NCBI RefSeq assembly: GCF_018736145.1
Contig: NZ_CP059997.1
Coordinates: 9,857,501-9,921,500 of the forward strand
Direction of reading: 5' to 3'
DNA: 64,000 bases
Source of the DNA: Amycolatopsis sp. CA-230715
Lineage (GTDB): Bacteria > Actinomycetota > Actinomycetes > Mycobacteriales > Pseudonocardiaceae
Shown: positions 25,961-35,278 of the stretch, piece by piece
How positions within the stretch are numbered: the stretch's first letter is position 1
Layout: every line of letters begins with the position of its first letter
Translations under genes and position numbers: made by a program
The notes under the pieces: model-generated
The model's input: only the letters and a program-made list of their open reading frames with translations
Databases searched by the model: none
Told to the model about the DNA's origin: nothing

Positions 25961-26331
25961 CCCATGGGTGCCCCAGGTCGCGTGGCGGTGCCTCGGATGC
26001 GATGAGCACGGAACCCGAAGAGGCCGCGCAGAGATCAAACTTGCGAGGAATCAAAACTCGGGGCTTAATACCGTCGATTATGAAACAATGACGAGGTAAC
26101 CATGTTCGCGAGTGATCCAACTCCAAGTGACAGCAACTGTCGACCTGCCAGGTAAATCGATCTTCCACGACGATAGGCAAACCCGATGAATCGCACACAC
26201 CTTCACGAGCGCACCAACGTGACCAGCTCCGAACACGAGCCACTCCAGCTCCAGTTCACCACTGGTGCGACTTCAAGTAAACTGGCAGGGGCGGACCGAT
26301 GACGACCCACTGAACCTCCGCGCTCTTCGTT
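25961..26331. other. No supported gene
   Basis: Spacer between the kinase-like gene and a small hypothetical gene. It is visibly richer in A+T around 26030-26300. No gene, tRNA or clear hairpin was found. Confidence 0.45.
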
Positions 26332-26766
26332 GTGTCGCGCGGAAAAGCCAAGCTCGACCACCCTGCACCAGCGCGAATGCTCTACAGCAGCCTACATTTC
26401 CAGTACACGCTGCGGCAAATCGAGACCGCCGCTTCCGCAGAGAAGGCGCGTGTTCGCATTTTGTCCGCCTTGCACGGCCTCATCGAGGCGGACGCCATGC
26501 TGGCCCCGTACGACATGTCGATGGCCAGCGCTGACAGCGTCAACCCTGCCAACCTGGCCACGCAACTGTACGACTTGACAGGAGTCGGACAACACCTCGA
26601 GATTCGCGCCTTTCTCCCAAGCGCCTATCTCGAACGGCTACACGCTGCGGCACACCGTGTTCGACAAGAGAAACTGATCGCCACCACCGTGTACAACTTC
26701 TATGCCAACACACGCGGCATCGGCCACCAGCGCCACGTACTCGCAGGTCTCAACGCGAGTCGTTGA
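26332..26766 (+). CDS. Small hypothetical protein
   Basis: A 144-aa mainly helical protein (QYTLRQIETAASAEKARVRI, then HGLIEADAMLAPYD). The first start is a GTG without a clear ribosome-binding site; an ATG at 26377 giving MLYSSLHFQY is as likely. It has no recognised domain. A ligand-binding or antitoxin-like role would be speculation. Confidence 0.45.
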   Translation: MSRGKAKLDHPAPARMLYSSLHFQYTLRQIETAASAEKARVRILSALHGLIEADAMLAPYDMSMASADSVNPANLATQLYDLTGVGQHLEIRAFLPSAYLERLHAAAHRVRQEKLIATTVYNFYANTRGIGHQRHVLAGLNASR

Positions 26767-26950
26767 GCATGCAGTTTTCTGGCGATCACCGCCGAGGTCC
26801 CAGTGCGCTCGATATGAGCTCACCCCTGAGAGTGACCACGCAGGCTTGAACAAGCACCGTCAACACGCCAGCGCCGAGTCCATCCGAGTTGAATTATTTA
26901 GGAAACATTTCTGAAAAGGGCAGAGCTCTCCGTAAACTATAGCTTCGGGC

Positions 26951-27151
26951 ATGAGAAGAAACTCATCTCGTCGCCAATGTCCTGTCCGTCGCCCACGTCA
27001 CACATTCCGATACAACGACGATGACACTGTCATCCTCAACGACCTCAAGGAGGAGCTAGCAGACGACCCGACAGTCAGCGCACTCGCTGAACGAGCAGTG
27101 CGGCGCCGGGCCCGCAAGCAGACTTCCCCCTCCCCCGGAGAATACGCCTAA
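26951..27151 (+). CDS. Very small hypothetical protein
   Basis: A 66-aa frame with a basic N-terminus and a helical, acidic-then-basic second half (NDLKEELADDPTVSALAERA, then VRRRARKQ). The composition resembles small ribbon-helix-helix or partner proteins, but nothing can be assigned. Confidence 0.35.
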   Translation: MRRNSSRRQCPVRRPRHTFRYNDDDTVILNDLKEELADDPTVSALAERAVRRRARKQTSPSPGEYA

Positions 27152-27336
27152 AGACCACGCCGGCTCCATCGGTTTCGCCGGTGGAGCCGGTGAACAGTCG
27201 ATTGCCCCTTGGGATGGACACGCGGCGGCATGCCGGAGTTCCACGTGGGACGCCCCTGGATGCGGCCGAACCGTCTTCCATCTGCGTAAACCCGCCCGTG
27301 GCGGCGCGCTCGGAACTGAGTGCTCGGCCGCGTGAT

Positions 27337-28125
27337 CTACCAGGCGAACTCGGCATGGCCGTCGTCCACATCGTCCAACGCCGCACACTGGAGGTCGGCC
27401 CGATACACGTTGATCAAGCCCGTCAGGTCAAGGTCTTCGACGACGAGAAGGCGTTCTCGCCGGGGTGTGTTGGTCTTGACTCCGCCGAGGATGCTGGTAC
27501 ATGTCCCGCGCAGCACGGTGTAGATGTCGCGGCTAGCCGAGACGGCGGGCGCCGAGCCGATGAGTTCCACAACGGCCAGCGCGGAGACCACGGCATCGTG
27601 CGCTTCGCGGATCGCGGGCGTGAAGGGGTCGGCACGATCGCGTTGGGGAGCGAGGTCGTCCCGAGTGTATGGATCGTCGAACAGCTTGGTCAGGGCCGCT
27701 GCCCAGCGTTTGATCGCAAGTGTGTACTCGTGGTAGGCCGTGGCGCGTTGTTGCTGCGAGGTGTGGTCCGGCCCTCCCGGCTGAGCGAGTTCGGAGGTCG
27801 ACGTCGATCGCTGTTCGGCTTGCCGAAGTCGCTGTTCTTCCAGCAGCAGCCAGCGCGCGTCTGCGAGCGAGAAGGTGGCGATGTCCAGGAGTCTGCGGCG
27901 TTTCCGGAATCGGAACGTGTGTCGGTGCGCGGTTTCCATGGAGACCATGGCGTTGACGTACGACCGGTGCGCCTCGACTCGGGCCTCGTCTGCGGTCTTG
28001 GGGAGTTCGTTCAGCACCCTGGCGAAGTCGCTTTTGAACCGATCCACAGCGGCGCGGTCCGCACCGAATTTCTGCTCGACCTTCGCCCAGTCGTCCGAGC
28101 CGGGGAGGACACCGTTGGTGGTCAT
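27337..28125 (-). CDS. Hypothetical helical protein
   Basis: A 262-aa strongly helical soluble protein. The N-terminus is GSDDWAKVEQKFGADRAAVD, and the middle contains TFRFRKRRRLLDIATFSLADARWLLLEEQRLRQAEQ, which suggests amphipathic or coiled helices. The ATG at 28125 overlaps the stop of the upstream gene as ATGA. Longer open sequence upstream is the shadow of that gene. Family unknown. Confidence 0.65.
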   Translation of the reverse strand: MTTNGVLPGSDDWAKVEQKFGADRAAVDRFKSDFARVLNELPKTADEARVEAHRSYVNAMVSMETAHRHTFRFRKRRRLLDIATFSLADARWLLLEEQRLRQAEQRSTSTSELAQPGGPDHTSQQQRATAYHEYTLAIKRWAAALTKLFDDPYTRDDLAPQRDRADPFTPAIREAHDAVVSALAVVELIGSAPAVSASRDIYTVLRGTCTSILGGVKTNTPRRERLLVVEDLDLTGLINVYRADLQCAALDDVDDGHAEFAW

Positions 28126-28667
28126 GCCGACATCACGGCCTGCTGGTCGAGCGGGAACTCGATATCCGTTGCGGTCTGGCCGTTGATCGTCAACCCCTCG
28201 CCGACAATGGACCAGGATGTGTCCACCCCGGCCCGTTCGAGCCGCATGGTCTCGTCCTGGATGTAGTCGAACCGCCGCTGCGCCTGCACGAGTTCCGGCC
28301 AGTCGCGTTCCCAGTCGACGGGACCGGGCTCGGTCCAGTCGCGATAGACGCGAGTGGGCCCTTGGTCTGGTGCGGAGGTGACGGTGGTCCATCGGGGCGC
28401 CCAGTCGGCGAGGGGACGGAGGTGGTGCTCGGTGTGGTCGGCAGGGGCGGCGGTCCATCGGAGAACGCGGTGCACGATCTCGGGGTAGATGAGCGGATGC
28501 TGAGCTCGGTGACCGGCTTCGCAGTCCAGCCAGGACAGTTCCCCGGCGGCGTCGGCGGGTTGTTCGACGGTGAGGGTCCAGCGCTTGTCGGAGCCGCATT
28601 CGCGGCACGCGATCGTGGTTCCGTACCACGTCAGACGTCCGGTTATTACGCTCCGCGATCCACCCAT
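28122..28667 (-). CDS. Hypothetical protein with Cys/His cluster
   Basis: A 181-aa protein with a possible zinc-binding N-terminus: TTIACRECGSDKRWTL, then LDCEAGHRAQHPLIYPEIVHRVL. Two CxxC-like positions plus histidine suggest a treble-clef or ribbon. The remainder is tryptophan-rich. The ATG at 28667 is chosen; a GTG at 28703 is possible. It is translationally coupled to the 262-aa gene downstream, and the two form an island operon of unknown role. Confidence 0.55.
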   Translation of the reverse strand: MGGSRSVITGRLTWYGTTIACRECGSDKRWTLTVEQPADAAGELSWLDCEAGHRAQHPLIYPEIVHRVLRWTAAPADHTEHHLRPLADWAPRWTTVTSAPDQGPTRVYRDWTEPGPVDWERDWPELVQAQRRFDYIQDETMRLERAGVDTSWSIVGEGLTINGQTATDIEFPLDQQAVMSA

Positions 28668-28703
28668 GACGCCGACTTTAGCCCATGTGGACTGTGCGGT
28701 CAC

Positions 28704-29581
28704 CGGTTTGGACGGTTGACACGGCGGACAAACCCAAAGGCGAGGCGCTCTACCTCCACGGCGGCCGCGGTGAGGGTCGGTCGTGGCGCTAGGGAGCAGC
28801 TGGCTGCTCGTGCGGCGACCCCGCGGATCGCGATACGCGCGGGCGTGACGTAACGGGCAGTGCTGGTCGGGCGACCTTGTTCGAGGGCGAAATGTGACCG
28901 GGAGCAGGGTATGTACATCATTCGGACGCTACGGACACGGTGGCGCCTGTCGCGCATGTTGCGGGCGTGGCGCCGCGATGCCCGATCCGTTCCGTGGCCA
29001 GCTCGGACTGCGTGCGGACGCTGGCGAACCTTGGCGCCAGGTCGTGGTCGAGAACACTGACCGCGAACTCGACGGCGAAGCCGTCCCTGTGAGTCCGTCT
29101 TCGCCCGACGGGACCCACGCGGCCTCAAACGGACCCTCGATGCGCCAGGCCATCGCGTCGCCGTCACCCGGTGCCATCGACAGGCGATGGGTGTCCTCTG
29201 CGCTGATCAGGTACTCACGGGTGACCGACGAGCCGAGCCAGCACGACACGAGTCAGGCCACGCTCAGAGCCGTCGCGTATAGGTCGTTATACAGGATCCG
29301 TGACGTGCTTGATGATCTTTGGGTCAGGCAGGACCGCCGTCGCGTACCTCACCCCGTGTTCAGTGATCACGGGGACATCAATGATGCCGTCGCGACGATG
29401 TTTGTGGGCGAGGTGGCACTTCGGGCGTCCGCTGACGATGTACATGTTGTCGGCCGGAGAGCCGGCAGCCACCGAGGCGGGAAACGACCATGGTCAACAT
29501 ATGCATCAGCGCGCGGGCACGCCGAGCACGCCCGGACGAGCCCGCGACACGGCTCACTAGGACAGGTGAGGACGCATCCGA
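28704..29581. other. No supported gene
   Basis: Frames exist on both strands but none has protein-like composition throughout. A 61-codon minus-strand frame at 29287-29472 (containing VPVITEHGVRYATAVLPDPK) could be a remnant. The stretch looks like degraded island DNA. Confidence 0.45.
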
Positions 29582-29812
29582 GTGAGCCTGAACAGCAGCA
29601 GATGCTGTGGCAACAGCGGCGGCGCACCAGACGGCGAGGACGACCTGGCCGACGCCTTGTCGACGTTAACGCCACTGCAGCGACAAGCGGTGCCGCTTAT
29701 GGACTTCGACGGCGACAGCCGTCAAACCGCAGCCGACATCATGGGCATCAGCAGGCCCGGCCTGCGAGCCAATCTGCTTGCGACCCACGGGAAGTTCTCA
29801 TTCGCCCAGTAG
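29582..29812 (+). pseudogene. Sigma-factor region-4-like fragment
   Basis: The 76-codon frame contains LADALSTLTPLQRQAVPLMD followed by a helix-turn-helix (RQTAADIMGISRPGLRANLL). This is the pattern of sigma-70 region 4 in small actinobacterial regulators. The N-terminal 20 residues (NSSRCCGNSGG) look out of frame: the next frame reads SEPEQQQMLWQQRRR over the same bases. A frameshift near 29640 seems to have joined unrelated frames. I call it a decayed gene. Confidence 0.4.
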
Positions 29813-29862
29813 ACGATCACTATCCCCGGTAACCGCACGACGATGTCCAGGAAGGTTCCCCG

Positions 29863-30285
29863 ATGATTGATCCACAGGCCGGACGGTCGTTCGACATGAC
29901 CGCGATAGAGCGCGCTCTCGCCGCGACGACCCCCTTCGAGCGTGAGCGCGATCTCGCCCTGGCCGACGGTGTCGCTGTCGGGATCACGGCGATGCGGCTG
30001 GCAACGGACTACCTCGCTCACGGGAACCTTGACGCCGCTCACCGCTGGTACACCGTCGCCGCGACACACTGTGCCGACGGTGCCCAAGACTGCCTCACCA
30101 ACGTCGCCGCCCTACGCGACGCCATGCCGGTAGATCTACCGTCGGACAGCCCGTGCGCCCTCGCCCGCATGGAGTTCAGCGGCCTCGCCGCGGGTGGCCG
30201 ACGTCGCGGGCAGACCTTCGCTGACGTTCTCGATGACCTCGAGCGCCGAACACGTACCCGTCACGTCCACGACGGCACCGTCTGA
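29863..30285 (+). CDS. Hypothetical helical protein
   Basis: A 140-aa soluble protein with a TPR-like helical pair (TDYLAHGNLDAAHRWYTVAA). GGAAGG lies eight bases before the ATG. The C-terminus is basic (LDDLERRTRTRHVHDG). Function unknown. Confidence 0.55.
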   Translation: MIDPQAGRSFDMTAIERALAATTPFERERDLALADGVAVGITAMRLATDYLAHGNLDAAHRWYTVAATHCADGAQDCLTNVAALRDAMPVDLPSDSPCALARMEFSGLAAGGRRRGQTFADVLDDLERRTRTRHVHDGTV

Positions 30286-30456
30286 AACACACCAGCGGAC
30301 CAGTCCGGTCTCCGCTTCCGAAGCCGTGCGGGCCTCTGGCCACCGCAGAACGGACGGCGGTCCTTGAATCAACTCCACGCGTCAGCTCGGCCGACGGTAC
30401 CGCCCCATCGTCGTACCATCCACAATGACCATATCGACGCGCAGTCTGGAGGGTAG

Positions 30457-31257
30457 ATGGGCGAACTTGGATCCATACGGCGATATCCGTACTGGGCTGA
30501 ACGGCGAATTCAGCAGCTCGCGTCCGACAATGGAATCAGCCTCCGCCGTCGTACGAGCTGGAAGGCGAAGTCGGCCGCCGTGCCGTTCCTGCCTTCGTTC
30601 GAATGGGCTCAGGAGGCATGTGCATTGGATCGTTCGCGGGTCGCGGACCGGATCGAGACCGCGATCGGGGCACGTGCGGTCACCGATTTCGTCACCCCGC
30701 CGCCCGTCGAGTTCGCGAAGGGCGTCGGCAGGGTCGAGTTCGCCCAGCTCGGTGGGGTGCGCCAACCGCGCGACCAGGTCGTGCTGCACACCACCGTTCA
30801 TGGTCGCGCCGGTACCCGCGTGGAGGTTTGCCTCTTCGGCAGTCTGGCCAACGCCGCCGACTACGTCGGCGGTGCGGACACCCCACCCGAAGGGTGGACG
30901 TCCTCGGCTGCCCGATCGGTTGAGGAACTCATCCGCAGCCGAGGCACGGTCAACAACTCACAATGGGACAAAGAGGCGCTCGCGGTCGAGGCGTTGGTGA
31001 TCGCGACCGAACAAGGAGTCACCGGCACTTGGGCCGAACACGAACACAGGCCCTGGACCCGCGGGTTCACGCTTGGCCGCGCAGAGGAGTCCGAGTGGCT
31101 CGCCGTGATCTACGCCGACGTCGTCCTGGACAAGCACCGGTGGAAATTCGGCGAAGGCGGGATCCCCGCCGACGTCGACCGCATCCTCGTCGGTGCGCCA
31201 CTGTGGGTCCGATCGCCCAGCCCGCAAGCCATGACCCGCTACCACGCCCGGCGTTGA
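30457..31257 (+). CDS. Conserved hypothetical protein (GSIRRYPYW family)
   Basis: A 266-aa protein beginning MGELGSIRRYPYWAERRIQQ. I associate that opening with an uncharacterised actinobacterial protein family. The C-terminal part is beta-rich and contains VVLHTTVHGRAGTRVEVCLFGSL and WLAVIYADVVLDKHRW. No catalytic site is identifiable. It is the best-formed gene of this part of the island and has no obvious partner. Confidence 0.7.
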   Translation: MGELGSIRRYPYWAERRIQQLASDNGISLRRRTSWKAKSAAVPFLPSFEWAQEACALDRSRVADRIETAIGARAVTDFVTPPPVEFAKGVGRVEFAQLGGVRQPRDQVVLHTTVHGRAGTRVEVCLFGSLANAADYVGGADTPPEGWTSSAARSVEELIRSRGTVNNSQWDKEALAVEALVIATEQGVTGTWAEHEHRPWTRGFTLGRAEESEWLAVIYADVVLDKHRWKFGEGGIPADVDRILVGAPLWVRSPSPQAMTRYHARR

Positions 31258-31549
31258 GGCAGCCGACCGCGCGGCGACGGTCGCTGAGGGGTTCTCGTAG
31301 TGGCCACGTTCTACTTCACGTCTGTGTCGTCGCCGATCGGGCCCACTTGTCCGAACGCGGCCCACTCCAATGAGGTCGCCTTGTAGCGTGCCCAGTCGAC
31401 GAGCTCGCGGATACCCTTGTCGCCGTCGCGCGCTGCCGCGATCTATGAGGCCGATCCCGAACGTGCTCGGGTCCTACGCAGCCTGGCCTGCCTTACTGGC
31501 AACTAGCCAGTATTCGCGACCTGCACTATTCCTCCGGTTGCGCTGCAGA

Positions 31550-31882
31550 TCATCCCGGTTCAGTGTCGACGTTGACTCGGGCGGCGCGTTCGACCAGCTG
31601 CTGGGCGCGGGAACGGGAGAGGTTCAGCGTGGCGCCGAGCTTGGCATAGGACCGGTCCTCGCCCATGCTTCGGTAGATCTCGTCCGCGGCCAGTGCTTTC
31701 AGGTCGGCCACCCGGCTCGCGACAGCCAGGAGCAGGGCGTGTCTGCTGTTCAGGTGGGTAAGCCACCAGGCCGGATCTTCGCCCTCGCGGTCGCCAACCA
31801 ACTCGGCCAGGACAGCCTGAACTTCGTGTTCCTCAACGCCGTAGCCGTCATCGGGACTGAGGTGGGCGGTGTGGGTGTTCAT
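31550..31882 (-). CDS. Small helix-turn-helix protein
   Basis: A 110-aa protein whose C-terminal half is a helix-turn-helix (MGEDRSYAKLGATLNLSRSR, followed by AQQLVERA). The N-terminal half is acidic. It starts at the last base of the upstream ParB-like gene's stop, so the two are co-translated. It is a good candidate to bind the TGCATAG palindromes at the operon start. Confidence 0.65.
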   Translation of the reverse strand: MNTHTAHLSPDDGYGVEEHEVQAVLAELVGDREGEDPAWWLTHLNSRHALLLAVASRVADLKALAADEIYRSMGEDRSYAKLGATLNLSRSRAQQLVERAARVNVDTEPG

Positions 31883-32286
31883 CAGTGCAGGTCCATTCCC
31901 AGGTAGTCCACGACTTCAGCGGGCAGCAGTTCGGCCAGGCGCTGCGACAGGTCCGTTATGTCGCCGAAGTCGGCGGCATTGTCCTCGACCAGGGTGGCCC
32001 AGTCGACGTCGAACTCCGCGCACAGCTCGGCGGCCTCCACGTAGGGGATCACGATCTCGATGCACTCGGTGTTCCACAAGCCGGACACCGCGCCGATGCG
32101 ATGGGACCCGGTGAACGCGTTCTCGCCGTCGACCAGCAACGGCGGCCCCTGCCATCCACGTTCGGCCATGTCGCGCATCAGCGCCGCGAGTTTGCCGCGG
32201 TCGACGACGTCGTGAGGTGCGTTGAAGATGCCGGTGGCATGCTCGGCGAGAGCATTCACCCGCTCAGCCACGAACACAGTCTGCAT
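31882..32286 (-). CDS. ParB/sulfiredoxin-like domain protein
   Basis: A 134-aa protein with the ParB-N/sulfiredoxin core: GPPLLVDGENAFTGSHRIGA near residues 46-65, comparable with the G-x-HR-x-x-A box that binds CTP in ParB proteins. It is short and lacks a DNA-binding domain of its own; the adjacent gene supplies a helix-turn-helix. The ATG at 32286 lies inside a TGCATAG half-site with no ribosome-binding site ahead, so the mRNA may be leaderless; GTG at 32295 is an alternative. The pair may be a split ParB-like partition or regulatory module. Confidence 0.65.
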   Translation of the reverse strand: MQTVFVAERVNALAEHATGIFNAPHDVVDRGKLAALMRDMAERGWQGPPLLVDGENAFTGSHRIGAVSGLWNTECIEIVIPYVEAAELCAEFDVDWATLVEDNAADFGDITDLSQRLAELLPAEVVDYLGMDLH

Positions 32287-32342
32287 AGAGACCACTATGC
32301 AACATGGAACGTCGACTGCATAGCCCCTGCTATGCAGTCGAC
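32282..32342. promoter_or_regulatory. Double TGCATAG-N6-CTATGCA operator
   Basis: Two copies of TGCATAG-N6-CTATGCA lie at 32282-32301 and 32317-32336, with centres 35 bp apart. The second is embedded in longer perfect arms (GTCGACTGCATAG at 32311-32323, CTATGCAGTCGAC at 32330-32342). The first covers the ParB-like gene's start codon. Spacing, symmetry and position indicate cooperative binding by a dimeric regulator. Confidence 0.7.
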
Positions 32343-32533
32343 CTCGGAGTCGTGATCAGGACGGGCCCGCCGTCGCCGAAAGACTTTCCATCACGACGTC
32401 CCGTCAGCATTTAGGCATCCACCGCGATTTACTCGGAACCGGCCGATGTTCGGATCCTGGCGGGCGGAGGCGAGCCCGGATCGGGTGAGCGCGGGAGGCC
32501 TGGGATGTCGGTGACCTCTGGCATGCTCGCCCC

Positions 32534-32737
32534 ATGACCAGCATCGATATGGATCACGACACCGACGTCGACGACGAGGTGCGGGAGCTGGACCGGGCTA
32601 CCGCGGGTCTGCTGATCGCGCACATCCACACCGAACGCGACGGCGGGACCTTCGGCGGCATGGACGGCGACAGCCCCGCGAACTGGATCATCGGCCGGAT
32701 CGGCCACCTGCTCGAACACCCCGAGGACATCGGCTGA
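32534..32737 (+). CDS. Very small acidic hypothetical protein
   Basis: A 67-aa acidic protein (SIDMDHDTDVDDEVREL, then GDSPANWIIGRIGHLLEHPEDI). The protein-like composition and clear C-terminal amphipathic helix argue for a real small gene. Function unknown. Confidence 0.45.
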   Translation: MTSIDMDHDTDVDDEVRELDRATAGLLIAHIHTERDGGTFGGMDGDSPANWIIGRIGHLLEHPEDIG

Positions 32738-32814
32738 ACAGCTGCGAGGGACGCGGTGGAGACCAACGGCCGTCCGCTGGCAGGCGACGTCATCACCAAG
32801 CTGGGGACGCGGAC

Positions 32815-33009
32815 GTGACCCGGGAGGTAGGGGTCCAGCGAGTGTCACCTGCCAGCGGGTTTTGCTGGATGTGCGGGCGTGCTGCGGTCAGCGGGGAGCG
32901 ATTGCCCGGTCGCCGTCATCGGGTCCGGCTGCTGTGCCAGCTGCACGATGTGGCGGTGTTCGGCTCACCGGTTCAGGTCACGAAGCGGTCGAATGACTCG
33001 CCGCGATAG
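32815..33009 (+). CDS. Possible small zinc-binding protein
   Basis: A 64-aa frame with CWMCGRAAV and, 20 residues later, LLCQLHDV, a Cys-Cys/Cys-His arrangement that could hold zinc. The start and reading-frame borders are weak, and this may be a remnant. Confidence 0.3.
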   Translation: MTREVGVQRVSPASGFCWMCGRAAVSGERLPGRRHRVRLLCQLHDVAVFGSPVQVTKRSNDSPR

Positions 33010-33073
33010 CTTGCGCTCAACCCCGCATTGCCGCGCAGGGTGAGCGCGAGCTGCGAGGCCGCCGGTGAACGGT

Positions 33074-33541
33074 CTACGACGAAGTCAGTTTCCACAGACC
33101 ACAACAGTCGCATTCGTATACGCGGCGTTCTCGACGATGTAGGAGATCCAGTTCTGCGGCTTTTTGCCAAATTTCGAGTAGCGCCTTCGTCGCTAGCGCT
33201 TCGGAGGGGTACCCGAGCTTGTGGTCGAGGGGGCAGAAGCGTGCTCTTGGTAGCGGCAGCTTCACGATGCCGTCCTGGTCTTGCACGGTTGCCATTCGGC
33301 TAGCGAACGCTCGAAGACGTTGCAGTATTGACCGCAGGTCGTTGACCCCCTGTGCGACCTTCCGCAGCATGAGCGGCTTCGGCTTGCCCTTGATCTGGCG
33401 AACTTCAGCATGGCGTGGCCATAGCGTGAGCCAGTACTCGCGGACCTTGCTTCTGGGGATGCGGCGACTGCCGAGCTGGTCATGCAACTCGGCCAGCACG
33501 AGGGCGAGCCGAACACCCTGAATGTATTTGACGTGCTGCAT
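33074..33541 (-). CDS. Hypothetical protein with C-terminal CDCC motif
   Basis: A 155-aa helical protein (MQHVKYIQGVRLALVLAELH) that ends in a cysteine cluster (RVYECDCCGLWKLTSS), with CPLDH earlier. The Cys/His set suggests one zinc site. The ATG at 33541 is chosen because upstream codons are low-complexity. It follows a 97-aa gene by ten bases on the same strand, so the two are likely co-transcribed. Confidence 0.6.
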   Translation of the reverse strand: MQHVKYIQGVRLALVLAELHDQLGSRRIPRSKVREYWLTLWPRHAEVRQIKGKPKPLMLRKVAQGVNDLRSILQRLRAFASRMATVQDQDGIVKLPLPRARFCPLDHKLGYPSEALATKALLEIWQKAAELDLLHRRERRVYECDCCGLWKLTSS

Positions 33542-33551
33542 CAACACGATG

Positions 33552-33845
33552 CTATCCGCACCGGACAGCCGCTCCGCTCGCGCCGCCCTCGTTCCGACTC
33601 TCTCCGCTAGATCGCGGCGTCTCGGGCGGGTCCACGCCGTCGCTGGTGACAACGGTTAGCCGAATGAGGTGGGGGCGTGGGACGGGGTGGTCGTCCGCCC
33701 CGACGTCGTAGTCGTAGTCGGTGCCGAACAGGGTCGCGTCGGGATGGCAGCTCAACCAGTGGCTGGCCAGGGCGAATACTCCAGCAGCGCCGGTGGCCTC
33801 CAGCGTGACCATGTACACCTGTTCGGCCGCGATGCGGGTGTCCAT
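33552..33845 (-). CDS. Small hypothetical protein
   Basis: A 97-aa soluble protein (MDTRIAAEQVYMVTLEATGA, then CHPDATLFGTDYDYDVGADD). The C-terminal 25 residues are disordered. It is upstream partner of the CDCC-motif gene. Function unknown. Confidence 0.45.
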   Translation of the reverse strand: MDTRIAAEQVYMVTLEATGAAGVFALASHWLSCHPDATLFGTDYDYDVGADDHPVPRPHLIRLTVVTSDGVDPPETPRSSGESRNEGGASGAAVRCG

Positions 33846-33999
33846 GGTGCCGAGCGTGCACCGCGTGGTGCCGCTGTCGCCGGGATGTCCTGGTTTTGAC
33901 AATGAACTGACCGATGCTGCGGTCGACCGCGGGCGTGCGGGCACAGTGGAGGGCATGGCTGAACTACCGCTCACGAGTTGACTTCGGCTGGAAACCCGC

Positions 34000-34224
34000 A
34001 TGCTCCAGCGCGAGGTCGCCCAGCTTCACGAGCAGATGACCCGGCTGCTCGACCGTGTCACTTTGCTGTTGCCGATCGCCGATGATCAGTCCGGCCGGAC
34101 GCGCGCGCCCGAGGTGGGGCGTCGCCCGATCGGGGACCGGCGATCGGCGCTCATTCGTGACAGCGCTCGACGGAAACCGTTGGCATCAGGACGTTTCGAG
34201 GAGGATCACGCCGATGACCAATGA
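34000..34224 (+). CDS. Possible small coiled-coil protein
   Basis: A 74-aa frame whose first 25 residues form good heptads (MLQREVAQLHEQMTRLLDRV). The rest is basic and less protein-like. It overlaps the start of the next small gene by 11 bases. It may be real, or the N-terminal remnant of a longer gene. Confidence 0.3.
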   Translation: MLQREVAQLHEQMTRLLDRVTLLLPIADDQSGRTRAPEVGRRPIGDRRSALIRDSARRKPLASGRFEEDHADDQ

Positions 34225-34372
34225 TGGTCAGGATCTGCAGCGGACCGCCGACGGCGGCTGGCAGGCCTATGACGCGCTCGCGGGGGCCGAGGACAGCGGC
34301 GACCTCGAGGCGATGCTGGCGGAGCGGGGTTGGTCGTCGTTTCTGGACGTGGGGTCGGCCGAGTACACCTGA
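34214..34372 (+). CDS. 52-aa acidic hypothetical protein
   Basis: The ATG at 34214 has a strong ribosome-binding site (GAGGAGGAT, 34198-34206). The product is acidic (ADGGWQAYDALAGAEDSGDL) with one amphipathic helix. The good translation signals argue for a real gene despite its length. Function unknown. Confidence 0.5.
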   Translation: MTNDGQDLQRTADGGWQAYDALAGAEDSGDLEAMLAERGWSSFLDVGSAEYT

Positions 34373-34590
34373 TACGGCATTCGAGTCCTCCCCTGGCGTG
34401 GCGCGGGCGGCAACGAGGCAGACACCGCCGTGCACCGGATTACCCTTGCCCGGACCGTATTCCGCACGGGCGGTCCAGGCAAGATCAGACGTATGCGGGT
34501 CTGCCCGTCGATGGCAACGTCCAGCTCAGCCGGGACCACGTACCGATCGACATACACAACGCACACACCGACGGCGGACGAAAGCCCTTG

Positions 34591-35031
34591 TCACGGTGCC
34601 GTCTGCGCCCGAACGACGTCGTCCCAGGTCTCATGCAGCGGAGGCCAGTTGTCACCTGCCTTCAGTGCGCTCTCGGGCAGGCGACCGGTGGCGACAGCGA
34701 AGCGGATCTCGACGTGGTCGGCGCCGAACCGCGCCAACCAGCCGGCGCAAGCGAGGTCCTCATTGGTGCCCGGTTCCCCCTTATGACAGCCGAACATCGG
34801 ATCCCCGAGTCCCGGATGCTCGCCGGTCACTGAGTCGCGCACGGTGTTTGCCAGGGCCTTCCATCGCTCAGCGGGAAATTTAGCCGCGGGGTTGTCGCAG
34901 TTGTCGGCACGGATCGGACATGGACCGCAGGGGAACGAACGGTGTGGCATGGGAGTTCGGGCAGACTCCGCAATTGCACTACAACGGTCAGCATCAGCCT
35001 CGGTGGTCAATTCTCGCTCCAAGCGTCTCAT
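34591..35031 (-). CDS. DUF6283-family protein
   Basis: A 146-aa protein with a cysteine pattern I associate with DUF6283: CGPCPIRADNCDNPAAKFPA, then MFGCHKGEPGTNEDLACAGW. The spaced Cys and His residues (CxxC...C...CH...C) look like a metal or iron-sulfur site. Members occur in actinobacteria and their phages with no known activity. The ATG at 35031 is chosen; upstream codons give no homologous sequence. It is a single gene on the minus strand. Confidence 0.75.
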   Translation of the reverse strand: MRRLERELTTEADADRCSAIAESARTPMPHRSFPCGPCPIRADNCDNPAAKFPAERWKALANTVRDSVTGEHPGLGDPMFGCHKGEPGTNEDLACAGWLARFGADHVEIRFAVATGRLPESALKAGDNWPPLHETWDDVVRAQTAP

Positions 35032-35278
35032 GGTCACGATGGCAGAGGGCCCCTGGCCGCCAGTCGTCAACACTATTCTGTTTTCTGGGATATTGTCTCG
35101 CGCCGTCACGATGCCGCGATTCCAAGCCGGGTCAGCGTGGTTCGTGTCGCGCCGGGCGGCCACCTTCACGCAGGCAGGTCAGACGTCGTCGCATGACAGC
35201 GCCGGCTGAGAGCGTCGCGGTGTGGTGAGTGGTTTCCCGCTGGTAGCCCCCCGAAGAGCTGGATACGGTCGACCTGAC

